The notes: generated from the sequence alone by a model not told the origin. DNA of 23,514 bases from Ruminococcaceae bacterium UBA3710 (GCA_002371985.1 DFHZ01000093.1:1-23514); one strand, 5' to 3'; counted from the stretch's first letter, positions 1 through 8,941 are shown. A program made the numbers and translations.

Positions 1-1815
1 ATCAAATTCCTTTGAATATCCGTAATTTGGATTACTTTCACTGCCTTTTTTATAATTAGGATCTTTTTCGGCATATAAATCCAGTATAAGTGCATGACTT
101 TTGCCGTCGGGCACAAGGTCAAGACCTGCTAAAAGTTCAGAAGTAGGGTTGCGAAGCCAAGACTGTATTATCCAAACTGCATTTTTGTTAAATTGCAGCA
201 TTGCATTTAAAATTTCACGGGATATTTCTCTGGCTTGCATATCTCCTACTTTCCCTCCCTCATGGAAGGGGTCAGATGCAAAGTACATACTGTAATTTCC
301 GTATACCTCTGACTGAGCCTTATAAAATTTTTGAGCAAATTCCTTGAATACAGGTGCAGTTGTTCTGAGCATAGTAGGCCTCTCAAACGAGCACCAGGTA
401 TCCTGAGGGATAACATCAATATCAGTAAAATGTTCAGTTATGCTATTAGGCACCATTCCGCTATACCCTTGTAAAACGGGATACATACCGAGTTTTCGCA
501 TTTTTAAATGATTTTTCCTTGCAAGTTCTGTTCTGCAACTAAACCAACTGTCGTGAACAGGACCACCAAAACCAGAAAGATTTCCCATATAGGCCCATGC
601 GTAATAAGCCGGACCGGCGATAAATTTAATTATATCTTCATGAGTGTAACCGAGCGATGTTAAAAATCTTCTCCATACTTCTTCCTGAGCCGTAGTATCA
701 AGCACAACATTAACACCGTTTAATGCCAACCAATCAAGCTCTTCCTGCCACTCCTTTTCACCCCAAAAAGCCATTGAATAGGAAAGTGTGCAGTAATTAT
801 ATGCATATCTTACCATTGCTTTCGTTTCTTTAAATACGGTATTTTTTAAGCAAACTACCGTTTCAGGCATTTTAACCTGATCGCCTACCTGACTGATATT
901 GACCTTACAATAATATTTAAGATAGTGATTTATGCCGGTAGCTAAGGAAACACCGCTATTGCCCTTTATATGTATTTTTTCATTTTTGAAACTCAGTTCA
1001 AAAAAATCATAACCGTTATTTTTCGGATTTTCAGCAAACTCAAATTCAAACCAATCTTTGTACTCTTTTCCTATCCGTCTTGCAATAATACCATATAACT
1101 CTTGAGCGGTATCTTCCAATGTTACCTCAACATTATATTTTGAGTCATTAAATGAGGGGATATTTATTTCAGGTCTTTCCTGAATTTTAGTCTCAGACAT
1201 TTTTCCGGTGAATTCCACTCTGTCAAATATTGCTTCTGTAGATGCTGAATTATATTCAATATAAACTCTGATAATCCGAGCCTCTCTGCCGTTTGCAGAA
1301 TAAACATCACCCTTGCTAAAATCACAAGGCTTATCGTCTGTTTTGTGCGCTAAAAACTCAAAATCTCTACCGTTTATACTTGTATAAACCGAATATTCAC
1401 TGTAACCCTCAGGCGAGGTAAAAACCGAAACAGTATCAATATAGTAGTTTTCCTTTAAATCGGTATCAAAATATGCCGGATAGTAGTTATTTAATTTATT
1501 ATTTATAATCTCATAAATCTTTATATCCTCAAACTTCACTCCATTATCAGCTGTAATATAGATATGCGAAGCAAAAATAGGTGTATTTACCTTTATTTCA
1601 AATTCTTTGTTATCTGTTACAGTTACAGTTTTTAAAGGAATTAAAACGGTTGTAATGCCATTAAGAGCATATTCAATTTTGATTTTTGTTCCAATATATT
1701 CTACATAATTATTATCTAATGTTATCAAAACTTTTGCTATAATACGATTATCTGAAAACTTAAAAACCGTAGTATCACAGTCCTTTATCTTGTTGAACTG
1801 TTTAATTAACTGCAT
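1..1815 (-). CDS. GH89 alpha-N-acetylglucosaminidase (NAGLU-like), C-terminus cut by window edge
   Basis: This frame is open from an ATG at 1815 to the left edge, giving 605 residues with the C-terminus missing. GH89 enzymes remove terminal alpha-linked GlcNAc, for example from heparan sulfate or from GlcNAc-alpha-1,4-Gal caps of gastric-type mucin. Residues about 100-205 look like an F5/8C (CBM32-like) beta-sandwich. Residues about 225-320 fit the NAGLU N-terminal alpha/beta domain, and 330 onward fit the catalytic barrel, with RYAYNYCTLSYS, DWLALNGVNVVLD, GPAYYAWAYMGNL and the conserved DPFHEGG. E519 in DPFHEGG should be the acid/base; the second catalytic Glu lies beyond the edge. The N-terminus (MQLIKQFNKIKDCD) has no signal peptide, so I infer a cytoplasmic enzyme acting on imported sugars. 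AAAGGGG eight bases before the ATG supports the start. It follows the GH16 lipoprotein gene after 157 bp, so it may have its own promoter. Confidence 0.9.
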   Translation of the reverse strand, partial: MQLIKQFNKIKDCDTTVFKFSDNRIIAKVLITLDNNYVEYIGTKIKIEYALNGITTVLIPLKTVTVTDNKEFEIKVNTPIFASHIYITADNGVKFEDIKIYEIINNKLNNYYPAYFDTDLKENYYIDTVSVFTSPEGYSEYSVYTSINGRDFEFLAHKTDDKPCDFSKGDVYSANGREARIIRVYIEYNSASTEAIFDRVEFTGKMSETKIQERPEINIPSFNDSKYNVEVTLEDTAQELYGIIARRIGKEYKDWFEFEFAENPKNNGYDFFELSFKNEKIHIKGNSGVSLATGINHYLKYYCKVNISQVGDQVKMPETVVCLKNTVFKETKAMVRYAYNYCTLSYSMAFWGEKEWQEELDWLALNGVNVVLDTTAQEEVWRRFLTSLGYTHEDIIKFIAGPAYYAWAYMGNLSGFGGPVHDSWFSCRTELARKNHLKMRKLGMYPVLQGYSGMVPNSITEHFTDIDVIPQDTWCSFERPTMLRTTAPVFKEFAQKFYKAQSEVYGNYSMYFASDPFHEGGKVGDMQAREISREILNAMLQFNKNAVWIIQSWLRNPTSELLAGLDLVPDGKSHALILDLYAEKDPNYKKGSESNPNYGYSKEFD

Positions 1816-1858
1816 ATATAATACCCCTTTAAATAAAAGACTAATCTTTAATAATTAT

Positions 1859-1887
1859 GATAATTTTAAAATTCTTTTAGAATTATC
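1859..1887. promoter_or_regulatory. 29-bp dyad upstream of the GH89 gene, possible operator
   Basis: Two 13-base arms (gataattttaaaa and ttttagaattatc) match as inverted repeats at 12 of 13 positions around a 3-base centre. The dyad ends 43 bases before the GH89 start codon. On the minus strand a weak sigma-A-like pair, TTTATA then 17 bases then GATAAT, places the -10 element in its left arm, so a repressor bound here could block it. The sequence is almost all A/T, which makes chance symmetry more likely. Confidence 0.35.
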
Positions 1888-1933
1888 GTAATCACTAAAA
1901 ACTTTATAAAAATCTAAAACACATCAATAGACC

Positions 1934-1953
1934 GCCCCACATAAAGGTGGGAC
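1934..1953 (-). other. GC-rich stem-loop after the GH16 lipoprotein gene
   Basis: On the minus strand GTCCCAC and GTGGGGC form a 7-bp stem, with one G-U pair, around a CTTTAT loop. It lies about 20 bases past the GH16 stop codon. No U-run follows directly; T-rich sequence only begins about 13 bases later. It could be a weak or factor-assisted terminator or an mRNA 3'-end stabiliser. Confidence 0.4.
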
Positions 1954-1972
1954 AGCCTACTTATTTGTGTGC

Positions 1973-3733
1973 TTAACGCAGATTTAACGAACCGACATTT
2001 GGTTTTTGATAAAGTCTGAAATAATCTATCTGGTAAAGTGCCGGCCACGGTGTATTCCCATCAGGGGGATCAATGTCAAGCAAACCTACAGCCATACTTA
2101 TAATAATGTATGACGGTTGATGAAAAACATCCATATTTTCTGCGGCTATATCAATCTCGGTATACTTAAATCCGTCAAGATAGAATGCCAAATAATTCTC
2201 TGTCCATTCACAGCCGAAAGTATGGTAAGCATCATTGAAAAGTTCACCGTTTTTTAAAGTATAATCTCTTTGAGCTGGTACATAATTCATCATTTGCTCA
2301 TGCCCTGCCCCTGAATCCATCATCCACCATCTGTGAACGGTAGAATGAATATTATTGCTACTTCCGAACATTTCAAACACATCTATTTCAGAATATGCCT
2401 GAGTAAATATGGTATTGGTCCAGAAAGCCGGCCAGATTCCTTTTCCTTTGGGTAATTTTGCTCTGATTTCAAAATATCCGTACTGGAAATTCATTGAATT
2501 AGAAGTGGATACCTTAGCAGACCTGTAATTATTTCCATCCTTTTCGCCTTTAATTACAAGATTGCCGTTTTCAAGATAAGAATTAGCCTCACTTTGGTCA
2601 CGGTACATTTTACCACCATCATGTGTGTTAGCCTCTTCGGTATGTCTCCTCCAATTAGCAATATTCAGTTTGGCATCATTAAACTCATCGCTCCATGCTA
2701 AATTATAGTCAGTTTTGCTCTTAGAATATTTACCGCTGATATTAAGACCGGCATTTATATTAAGAACACCATTGCTTGTTGATTTATTTACAAGCCCGAT
2801 AAATTCTTTAACAGCAGATGCGGTTGAAATATCACTATCACCGAGGATAACGATTTTCTTGTTATCCTCTTTTACGGAGTAAGAGTTTGCGGATAACTTC
2901 AGATTACTAACCTCTCTTGAAGTTTTACCAACCACTATTTCGTATTTCTGAGCTTTTTGCGTTTCACATACCACGGGTATTTCTACACCGACAGTTTCAC
3001 ATACTGTTGCCACAAGATTGTCAATCTCTTTAGAATAAATAAAAGATTTATCTTTGGGAGCTACGATTACATATTCGCCGATATCCACACCTGCGATTTT
3101 CCCGTTGTCGGCAACAAGTTTTGCTTTATGGAACTTTTTATAATCAGGAGCTATTTCAGCATATTCACCGGTACAAACATTATTAAAAAAATATGTAATA
3201 GCCTCTTCTAAAGCGTAATCACTTACAGCATTTATAACTATGTTTTCATTTTTAACCATAATTATATAATCGGCCGCATTGTTTTTACGGTTTTCAGTAA
3301 GCATTTTATAAGCAAGTTTTGATTCGGGTCTATTAGTGTTGCCAACTAAAAGTTCGCATTGTTCTGATTTTTTACTTTCTCTGTCATCATAAACATCCAG
3401 CATTGCATATTTGTAGTTAAGACGGGTAGCAAATCTCTGAATAGAATATGTGGCAGCCTCACTCGCATTTTGAGAATATACAATCGGATAATAGGAAAAA
3501 TCTATCGGATAAACTTCTTCTTCCAAATCGTCCCAATCGCTATCCTCAAAATAAGAATCATCAAAATCATCAAAATCATCATCAAAATCATCAGTTATAT
3601 CTTCCGGCATTAAATTTTGAGTATCAGAATTTTTTTGCGGTTTTGCCTTAGCAGGTTTCTTTGTTCCACAGGAAGTAAGAAACATAAGCATAACCAACAA
3701 ATAGGTAATTGATTTTAAAAGCTTTGTTTTCAT
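1973..3733 (-). CDS. GH16 endo-glycanase lipoprotein with duplicated alpha/beta domain
   Basis: This 586-residue protein starts with a lipoprotein signal (lipobox LTSC, lipidated C22), so it should sit on the outer face of the membrane. An Asp/Glu-rich linker (residues 48-73) follows. Two related alpha/beta segments (about 80-187 and 221-316) resemble the N-terminal accessory domains of GH20/GH67/GH89 enzymes. The GH16 domain spans about 343-577. It has WSDEF, GYFEIRAKLP, GIWPAFW and the beta-bulge catalytic motif EIDVFE (nucleophile E449, D451, acid/base E454). This form occurs in laminarinases, agarases and endo-beta-galactosidases, so the substrate is open. I chose the ATG at 3733 because AAAGGAG lies 7 bases upstream; a GTG at 3736 would leave only 4. 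The gene starts 44 bp after the giant surface-protein gene and is followed by GH89. Confidence 0.9.
   Translation of the reverse strand: MKTKLLKSITYLLVMLMFLTSCGTKKPAKAKPQKNSDTQNLMPEDITDDFDDDFDDFDDSYFEDSDWDDLEEEVYPIDFSYYPIVYSQNASEAATYSIQRFATRLNYKYAMLDVYDDRESKKSEQCELLVGNTNRPESKLAYKMLTENRKNNAADYIIMVKNENIVINAVSDYALEEAITYFFNNVCTGEYAEIAPDYKKFHKAKLVADNGKIAGVDIGEYVIVAPKDKSFIYSKEIDNLVATVCETVGVEIPVVCETQKAQKYEIVVGKTSREVSNLKLSANSYSVKEDNKKIVILGDSDISTASAVKEFIGLVNKSTSNGVLNINAGLNISGKYSKSKTDYNLAWSDEFNDAKLNIANWRRHTEEANTHDGGKMYRDQSEANSYLENGNLVIKGEKDGNNYRSAKVSTSNSMNFQYGYFEIRAKLPKGKGIWPAFWTNTIFTQAYSEIDVFEMFGSSNNIHSTVHRWWMMDSGAGHEQMMNYVPAQRDYTLKNGELFNDAYHTFGCEWTENYLAFYLDGFKYTEIDIAAENMDVFHQPSYIIISMAVGLLDIDPPDGNTPWPALYQIDYFRLYQKPNVGSLNLR
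3556..3593. repeat. Low-complexity ATCATCAAA-type repeat coding for an Asp-rich linker
   Basis: Near-identical 6-9-base units of atcatc and aaa encode the alternating Asp/Phe run in the GH16 lipoprotein linker. Such short in-frame repeats can change length by slippage without breaking the frame. Confidence 0.6.
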
Positions 3734-3777
3734 CACAAATCTCCTTTAAATATTTATTGATTGCAAGTGTTGATATT

Positions 3778-6700
3778 TTATTTGCGTTTACGCTTTTTTA
3801 AATAGACAGCCACTAAAATTGCGGCTGCAATTAACACAGCAACCAATATTGAGATTACCAGAATTAAAACTGTATTATTTGAAGATTTTTGATTTGAACC
3901 TTTATTGTCAACTTTATTTTTTTGAGGGGATTTTTCATCGTTACCGTCAACATTATCTTCTATAATCAAATCATCAATAGGAATATCTTCAAATTCCATA
4001 TCCTCAAATTCTTCATTTTTTCCTATTTTAGCAGGAACTTTACCGAGCGGAACAACTTTTTCATTTTCATCAATAATAGTATCGCTATTTACCAATTCCA
4101 TAGTAAAGCCGTCTAAATAAATATCACTGAGTCCGGGTGTTTTAATAGCAAGATAAGGTGAATATAGTGTAACTATATTGGTAATCCTGTACCATACACC
4201 CGGATATAAATCGCCAAGAGAAACCGACGGTATAGCCATATCGGTATCACAAGCACTCGGATAGAAATAAGAATCTGTAGGCAATACATAAATATCTTGA
4301 TTTTCATTCTTTGTTGATAAAAGTTTTACATAATAAGTAACCTTATATGTTTCACCGATCGCAATTTTATCATTTGCATCTGTAATCAGTGTAAATTTCT
4401 TATCTGAAGAAACCTTTCCTATTCTATGGATAGAAGAACTACCGCTATATACATTTTTAGAATTATAACCCGAAACTCTATCATTATAGTGTTCGATATC
4501 TAAATCATAACCTATACCGTAACCCGGGTAATCATATTCCTCAAAATCCTGAGCAAACTTAACTCTTGCCCATTTTGCATAGAAAACAGTATCTTCTGAA
4601 AATAGTGCATCCGCAACCTCTAAGCCATAATTTTTGTCCATAAACCAACCAAGGAATTTATAACCGTCTAATTTCAAGTCATTCGGCAAGACGATTTTTT
4701 CGTCTTTTTTGCCTATCACATAATCAGGACCGGTCAGTGTATTTGTCATACAAACAATATCGTCATCTGCAATACGCTTAATAGTAACACTATCTATAAG
4801 TGCACGAATTTCTTTAACCCCTGAGAAAGAGTTGGTTTGCATATTGATTGCAAGTGCATTATGTCCCGGATATTTTAAGGATGCTGTAAAGTTATAGGTA
4901 TGCCTTTTCCATGTGCCAAATCCTGCGGCTCTTGAAAGAGTCAGACGGTATGCATCGTCTTCACTGCTTTGTTGGGTTATACCGATACCGCAGTTTAAAG
5001 GACTTGTTGCGTAAACTCTTGTTGTCCATTTATTTTGAATTTCATCAATATTTTTATAGCTAAAGCTTACTAAATATCTTGAACCGTCTTCAATAAGAAC
5101 CGGATAGCCCTTATAAGCAAGTCGCATTGTTGTAGAGCAACTTGAATCCATTGTTGCTTTTACAGAAACACCATCGCCGTCAGCCGAATCGTTATAATCC
5201 ATTGAATACCATGGATAAAATTGCTTAGAACCTGATTCATAAATATAATCATCAAATCCGATTGTAATAGAATCGCCGTTTTTAAAACTCTTCCATTTTA
5301 CATATAAATCCAAGTTTCCGCTTTCGGGGAACTTAACTGATTTAACAGCATTTCTCAAAGACGAATCGGAATACCAGCCATCGAAAATATAGCCCTCTCT
5401 GAACGGCGGCTCTACAAGTGTGTGCCCAGGAACACCGTTGAAAACCTGTGTTTTACTACTGCCTCTGGTATGAGCAGTAATAGTGGTTTGAGCCTCTGAT
5501 TTTATATTTTCCACTTTAAAATTATCAAAATAAACAACAGCATTTGTAGAAATCTTTTCACCGGTTACAACACCGAGAGCGAGTAAATTCAAACCTGTAA
5601 GGGTGTCGTTTGTAGTGCTACTGTCAATTTTCGGATTATAAAGTTCCGCAGTAAAAGAAGCAGTATAGGTCAACCACTTACCTGTCGGAGTTTTCTCATC
5701 TATTATGAGCGTTTCGCTCATATTCTGTTGAAGCGCATTTGTTGTATCACCAATTTTTTCTTTATTCGCAGCCCATATATTTACATTGATAGTAGCATCG
5801 GGCTTTGAAGGAACAAAGTATTTAAAAGATACCTTATAAAGTGATTTCTCATTCAAGTAGTAACTTGAACCGCCAATTGCAATTCCAGCCAAGCGGGTAT
5901 TCCACCAGTTGGTATATAATGCACCGGTAGCATACTTAAGTGCCTTGGTATTATCAATACCGATATCGTTTATTACACTATAACAATCTGCGTTCATTCC
6001 TTTGCCGGGAATAAAAGGATAACTATCAAAATCGCAAACTACTTCTCCGTCCATCACTGCCCATTTAGCATAGATGTCCATCTTTCCTTCGCTAATTTTA
6101 CCGGCATCGAATTTATTTGTTAAGTCTTTGTCTGTATACCAATTCTGAATATAATAGCCGGGACGATCAATCGGAGGAATTGATACAGGCTTACCCACAA
6201 TAGCATTGATAACTTTAACAGTATTATCTGCATAGTTATAATGTGCTGTAATCTTACATATTTGGGATACCTGAAGAGTTTTAATAGTTACTGCATCAAT
6301 ATAAATATCCTTATCTACAGGAGCACTGCCAATACCCTTAATACCGATTACTATAAGGTCCATACCATCCTCATTTATATCAGCAGTAAATGTAACCGTT
6401 TCTCTAATCCAACCGTTTTCTCCAATGCCTGTTGTGTCAGTATCAAAAATTACTCTTTTATCTAAAGTTTGAACTTGTCTGTATGCATCACTGGTAGCAC
6501 CACCTGATTTTGCGGTATAAACAACAAACTCACCCTTATTGGTAGGAGTTCCATCTACTTTATACCAAAAACTCATTTCATATGTAGTGCCTAATTTTGC
6601 TTTTGCCGTATTCAAACCCTCATTAAGTAATGCAACTCGTGTAATAGCATAATTACCTGTACTTGCGTCCAGTCGATACTTAAGAGAGTTAGTTCCATCT

Positions 6701-8919
6701 TTAGCAACATCGGAAAAACTTATACCTGTGGCAGACTTATCATATGTACCGGCAGACCAGTTTTCAAATGAATATACAACATCTTCTTCGCTGTCATGCT
6801 CAACCTTTTTAAGAGTTACAGCATCAATATAAATATCTTTATCTACGGCAGTTTTGCCTATACCCATAACTCCGATTGATACAAGATTATATTCATCATC
6901 CTTAATGTCTGCTATAAATTTAACAGTTGCTTTAACCCAACCGTTTTCGCCACTATCGGCTGTATCTGAATCAAAAATAAGTTTTTTATCTAAAATTTGA
7001 GATTGTCTGTTTGCATTGTCAGTTGTACCGCCTGTTTTTGTGGTATAAACCATAAACTGTCCCTTGTTGCTTGGAGTTCCGTCTACTTTATACCAAAAAC
7101 TGAGTTCATAGAGTAAGCCTTCCTCAACTTTGGCTGTGCTCCATCCATCAGTAAGTAATGCCACTCTTGGAGTACCGTAGTTGGCTGTATTCTCGGGAAG
7201 TCTATACTTAAGAGATTTTTTGCCGTCTTTTGCAACATCAGCAAAACTTATACCCGAAAGGGATTTATCATATGTACCGCCCGACCAATTTTCAAACGAA
7301 TAGACAACATCTTCATCATCAGAAGGTACATATTCTTTAATTGTTACAGCATCAATATAGATTTCTTTATCTACAGGAGCATCTCCAATACCCTTAACAC
7401 CGATTGCAACTAAATTGTGTGCTTCATCTTTAAGGTCGGCTATAAATCTAACTGTAGCCTTAATCCAACCATTTTCACCATCAGTAGTTGTATCCGTTTC
7501 AAATATCAGGTTCTTATCTAAGACTTGAAGTTTTCTAGTTGAATCACTGGTAGCACCGCCTGTTGTTGTAGTGTAAACAACAAATTGTCCTTTGTTAGCA
7601 GGTGTGCCATCTACTTTATACCAAAAACTTAATTCATAAGCAGTTCCTGCTGAAAGTTTTGCACTTTTCGAACCCTCGTTAAGTAATGCAACTCGAGGAA
7701 CAGTAAAATTACCGGTACCTTGGGCTAAAAAATACTTAAGAGATTTAGTTCCATCTTTAGAAACATCGGCGAAACTTATACCTGTTTGAGACTTATCATA
7801 TGTACCGGCAGACCAATTTTCAAACGAATACAAAACATCCTCTAAATTCTCTTCACCGCTATTACCTGAGCCACCTTGGTTTTCGTCAGAATCTTCACCG
7901 TCAGTAACTTCCATAAATTTCAAAACGGGATATTTGCTTGTTGTTTTGTAAACATCCCAATCAAGATTTGGCATATTTGTTTTAGCAGCTGCGCCTTTCA
8001 TATTTTCAAGGCTTACTACAGTGGGGTATTCTTTTTTACTGCTGTCTACAGTATCTTTAGCACCACAATACGAAGCAGTATATGTAGGATATTGTACATA
8101 TTTGGTATACGCTATGTTTCCTATACAGTTATTGTAAGTGATTTTTCTTTCGCCAGTGTCCATGCCACCGACAAAGCTACCATGTCGGTTCAATGAAACA
8201 TCACCGACAACCACTTCAGCAAATGAAGCACAATTTTTAAAGTTTGCACCCAAACCTGCACCGCCGCCAACAAAACCGGCAACGCGTGTTCTACCTGCAA
8301 GTGAAACATTTTTATCAATATAGCAATTTTCAAAAGTTGTAAATGTTGCATTTGTGTATGCCATACCAACAAATGCACCAACATAGTCAGCACCTGTAGA
8401 ACCTGCCACTTTTAGTGAAGAATCAGAAATTACAATATTTTTGAAAGAAACATTACCGTAAACGCTTGAGAACAAGCCCACACGCGCAAAAGTACCGTCA
8501 ACATAAAGACCGCGAATAGTGTGGCAGTCGCCATCGAAATGACCTGTAAAGGAATATTTGCTATCCCTTTTTGCAGTAAGCCATTTATTAGGATTATTTT
8601 CCTTCCAATTGGGGTTATCGGTATCGTTAAGATAAATATCTGTTGTCAATCTATAATATTTACCCTTAATATTTTTACCTTTTTCACCGTAATCGGTGCC
8701 GATAGCCATAAGCGCCAACTGTTCGGGAGTTGAAATAAGATATGGGGCTTCGGCAGTACCGTTACCACCGGCATATTTGGTAGCAATAGTCCCATCCCAA
8801 ACATCAATATCTGAAAGCGCAAATATATTGAAAACTATACTTGAAATAGCACTCAATAAAATAACAACCGAACAAATCACTGCTATTATTTTATGTAAGA
8901 TTTTAAAATTACTTTTCAT
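3778..8919 (-). CDS. Giant membrane-anchored multi-module surface protein, putative glycan binder
   Basis: I recognise modules but no enzyme domain in this 1713-residue protein. After a Sec signal peptide (1-35), residues 45-340 form a GLUG-like beta-helix region (repeated G-A-F-V-G and N-C turns). Three near-identical modules with an exact 176-residue period start at 361, 537 and 713, each opening with DV(L/V)YSFENW and ending in YIDAVT(I/L)K. They look like CBM4/CBM22-type jelly rolls. InlB B-repeats (about 888-954, 1145-1211, 1389-1451) then alternate with more jelly-roll-like modules (955-1140, 1212-1388, 1452-1610). An acidic, then polar Lys/Asn/Ser linker leads to a C-terminal membrane helix (about 1683-1706) and KKRKRK. 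No LPXTG motif is present, so it is membrane- rather than sortase-anchored. AAGGAGG nine bases before ATG fixes the start. It likely captures polymer for the neighbouring GH16 enzymes and transporters; adhesion is an alternative. Confidence 0.85.
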   Translation of the reverse strand: MKSNFKILHKIIAVICSVVILLSAISSIVFNIFALSDIDVWDGTIATKYAGGNGTAEAPYLISTPEQLALMAIGTDYGEKGKNIKGKYYRLTTDIYLNDTDNPNWKENNPNKWLTAKRDSKYSFTGHFDGDCHTIRGLYVDGTFARVGLFSSVYGNVSFKNIVISDSSLKVAGSTGADYVGAFVGMAYTNATFTTFENCYIDKNVSLAGRTRVAGFVGGGAGLGANFKNCASFAEVVVGDVSLNRHGSFVGGMDTGERKITYNNCIGNIAYTKYVQYPTYTASYCGAKDTVDSSKKEYPTVVSLENMKGAAAKTNMPNLDWDVYKTTSKYPVLKFMEVTDGEDSDENQGGSGNSGEENLEDVLYSFENWSAGTYDKSQTGISFADVSKDGTKSLKYFLAQGTGNFTVPRVALLNEGSKSAKLSAGTAYELSFWYKVDGTPANKGQFVVYTTTTGGATSDSTRKLQVLDKNLIFETDTTTDGENGWIKATVRFIADLKDEAHNLVAIGVKGIGDAPVDKEIYIDAVTIKEYVPSDDEDVVYSFENWSGGTYDKSLSGISFADVAKDGKKSLKYRLPENTANYGTPRVALLTDGWSTAKVEEGLLYELSFWYKVDGTPSNKGQFMVYTTKTGGTTDNANRQSQILDKKLIFDSDTADSGENGWVKATVKFIADIKDDEYNLVSIGVMGIGKTAVDKDIYIDAVTLKKVEHDSEEDVVYSFENWSAGTYDKSATGISFSDVAKDGTNSLKYRLDASTGNYAITRVALLNEGLNTAKAKLGTTYEMSFWYKVDGTPTNKGEFVVYTAKSGGATSDAYRQVQTLDKRVIFDTDTTGIGENGWIRETVTFTADINEDGMDLIVIGIKGIGSAPVDKDIYIDAVTIKTLQVSQICKITAHYNYADNTVKVINAIVGKPVSIPPIDRPGYYIQNWYTDKDLTNKFDAGKISEGKMDIYAKWAVMDGEVVCDFDSYPFIPGKGMNADCYSVINDIGIDNTKALKYATGALYTNWWNTRLAGIAIGGSSYYLNEKSLYKVSFKYFVPSKPDATINVNIWAANKEKIGDTTNALQQNMSETLIIDEKTPTGKWLTYTASFTAELYNPKIDSSTTNDTLTGLNLLALGVVTGEKISTNAVVYFDNFKVENIKSEAQTTITAHTRGSSKTQVFNGVPGHTLVEPPFREGYIFDGWYSDSSLRNAVKSVKFPESGNLDLYVKWKSFKNGDSITIGFDDYIYESGSKQFYPWYSMDYNDSADGDGVSVKATMDSSCSTTMRLAYKGYPVLIEDGSRYLVSFSYKNIDEIQNKWTTRVYATSPLNCGIGITQQSSEDDAYRLTLSRAAGFGTWKRHTYNFTASLKYPGHNALAINMQTNSFSGVKEIRALIDSVTIKRIADDDIVCMTNTLTGPDYVIGKKDEKIVLPNDLKLDGYKFLGWFMDKNYGLEVADALFSEDTVFYAKWARVKFAQDFEEYDYPGYGIGYDLDIEHYNDRVSGYNSKNVYSGSSSIHRIGKVSSDKKFTLITDANDKIAIGETYKVTYYVKLLSTKNENQDIYVLPTDSYFYPSACDTDMAIPSVSLGDLYPGVWYRITNIVTLYSPYLAIKTPGLSDIYLDGFTMELVNSDTIIDENEKVVPLGKVPAKIGKNEEFEDMEFEDIPIDDLIIEDNVDGNDEKSPQKNKVDNKGSNQKSSNNTVLILVISILVAVLIAAAILVAVYLKKRKRK
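4567..4755 (-). repeat. InlB B-repeat copy 3 (in the giant surface protein)
   Basis: Residues about 1389-1451 show the family hallmarks LDGYKFLGWFMDKN and a closing TVFYAKWA. It is the most diverged of the three copies. Confidence 0.7.
5287..5487 (-). repeat. InlB B-repeat copy 2 (in the giant surface protein)
   Basis: Residues about 1145-1211 contain REGYIFDGWYSDSSL and end in LDLYVKWK, the usual GY-x-F-x-GWY...Y-x-KW pattern. Confidence 0.75.
6058..6258 (-). repeat. InlB B-repeat copy 1 (in the giant surface protein)
   Basis: Residues about 888-954 contain RPGYYIQNWYTDKDL and MDIYAKWA. This copy directly follows the third 176-residue module. Confidence 0.75.
6274..6783 (-). repeat. Tandem jelly-roll-like module, copy 3
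   Basis: This copy codes for residues 713-882 of the giant protein. It keeps YSFENWSAGTYDKS, MSFWYKVDGTP and YIDAVTIK. Confidence 0.85.
6784..7311 (-). repeat. Tandem jelly-roll-like module, copy 2 (528 bp)
   Basis: It codes for residues 537-712. Its start is exactly 176 codons from the starts of copies 1 and 3, and its protein differs from theirs at scattered positions rather than in blocks. Confidence 0.85.
7312..7839 (-). repeat. Tandem jelly-roll-like module, copy 1 (528 bp)
   Basis: It codes for residues 361-536 and follows a Gly/Ser/Glu-rich linker. It shares LSFWYKVDGTP, a GENGWIKAT turn and YIDAVTIK with the other copies. Confidence 0.85.
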
Positions 8920-8941
8920 TAATTTTTGCCTCCTTGGAGGT

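Noticed and set aside
1934-1953. Intrinsic terminator after the GH16 lipoprotein gene
   Set aside because: The stem is real but no U-run follows directly, so I list it only as a stem-loop.
3778-3860. Sortase anchor at the C-terminus of the giant surface protein
   Set aside because: There is a membrane helix and a basic tail but no LPXTG-like motif before it.
8810-8826. CcpA-type cre-like sequence near tgaaagcgcaaat
   Set aside because: It matches the consensus only partly and lies in the coding start of the surface protein, so chance is likely.
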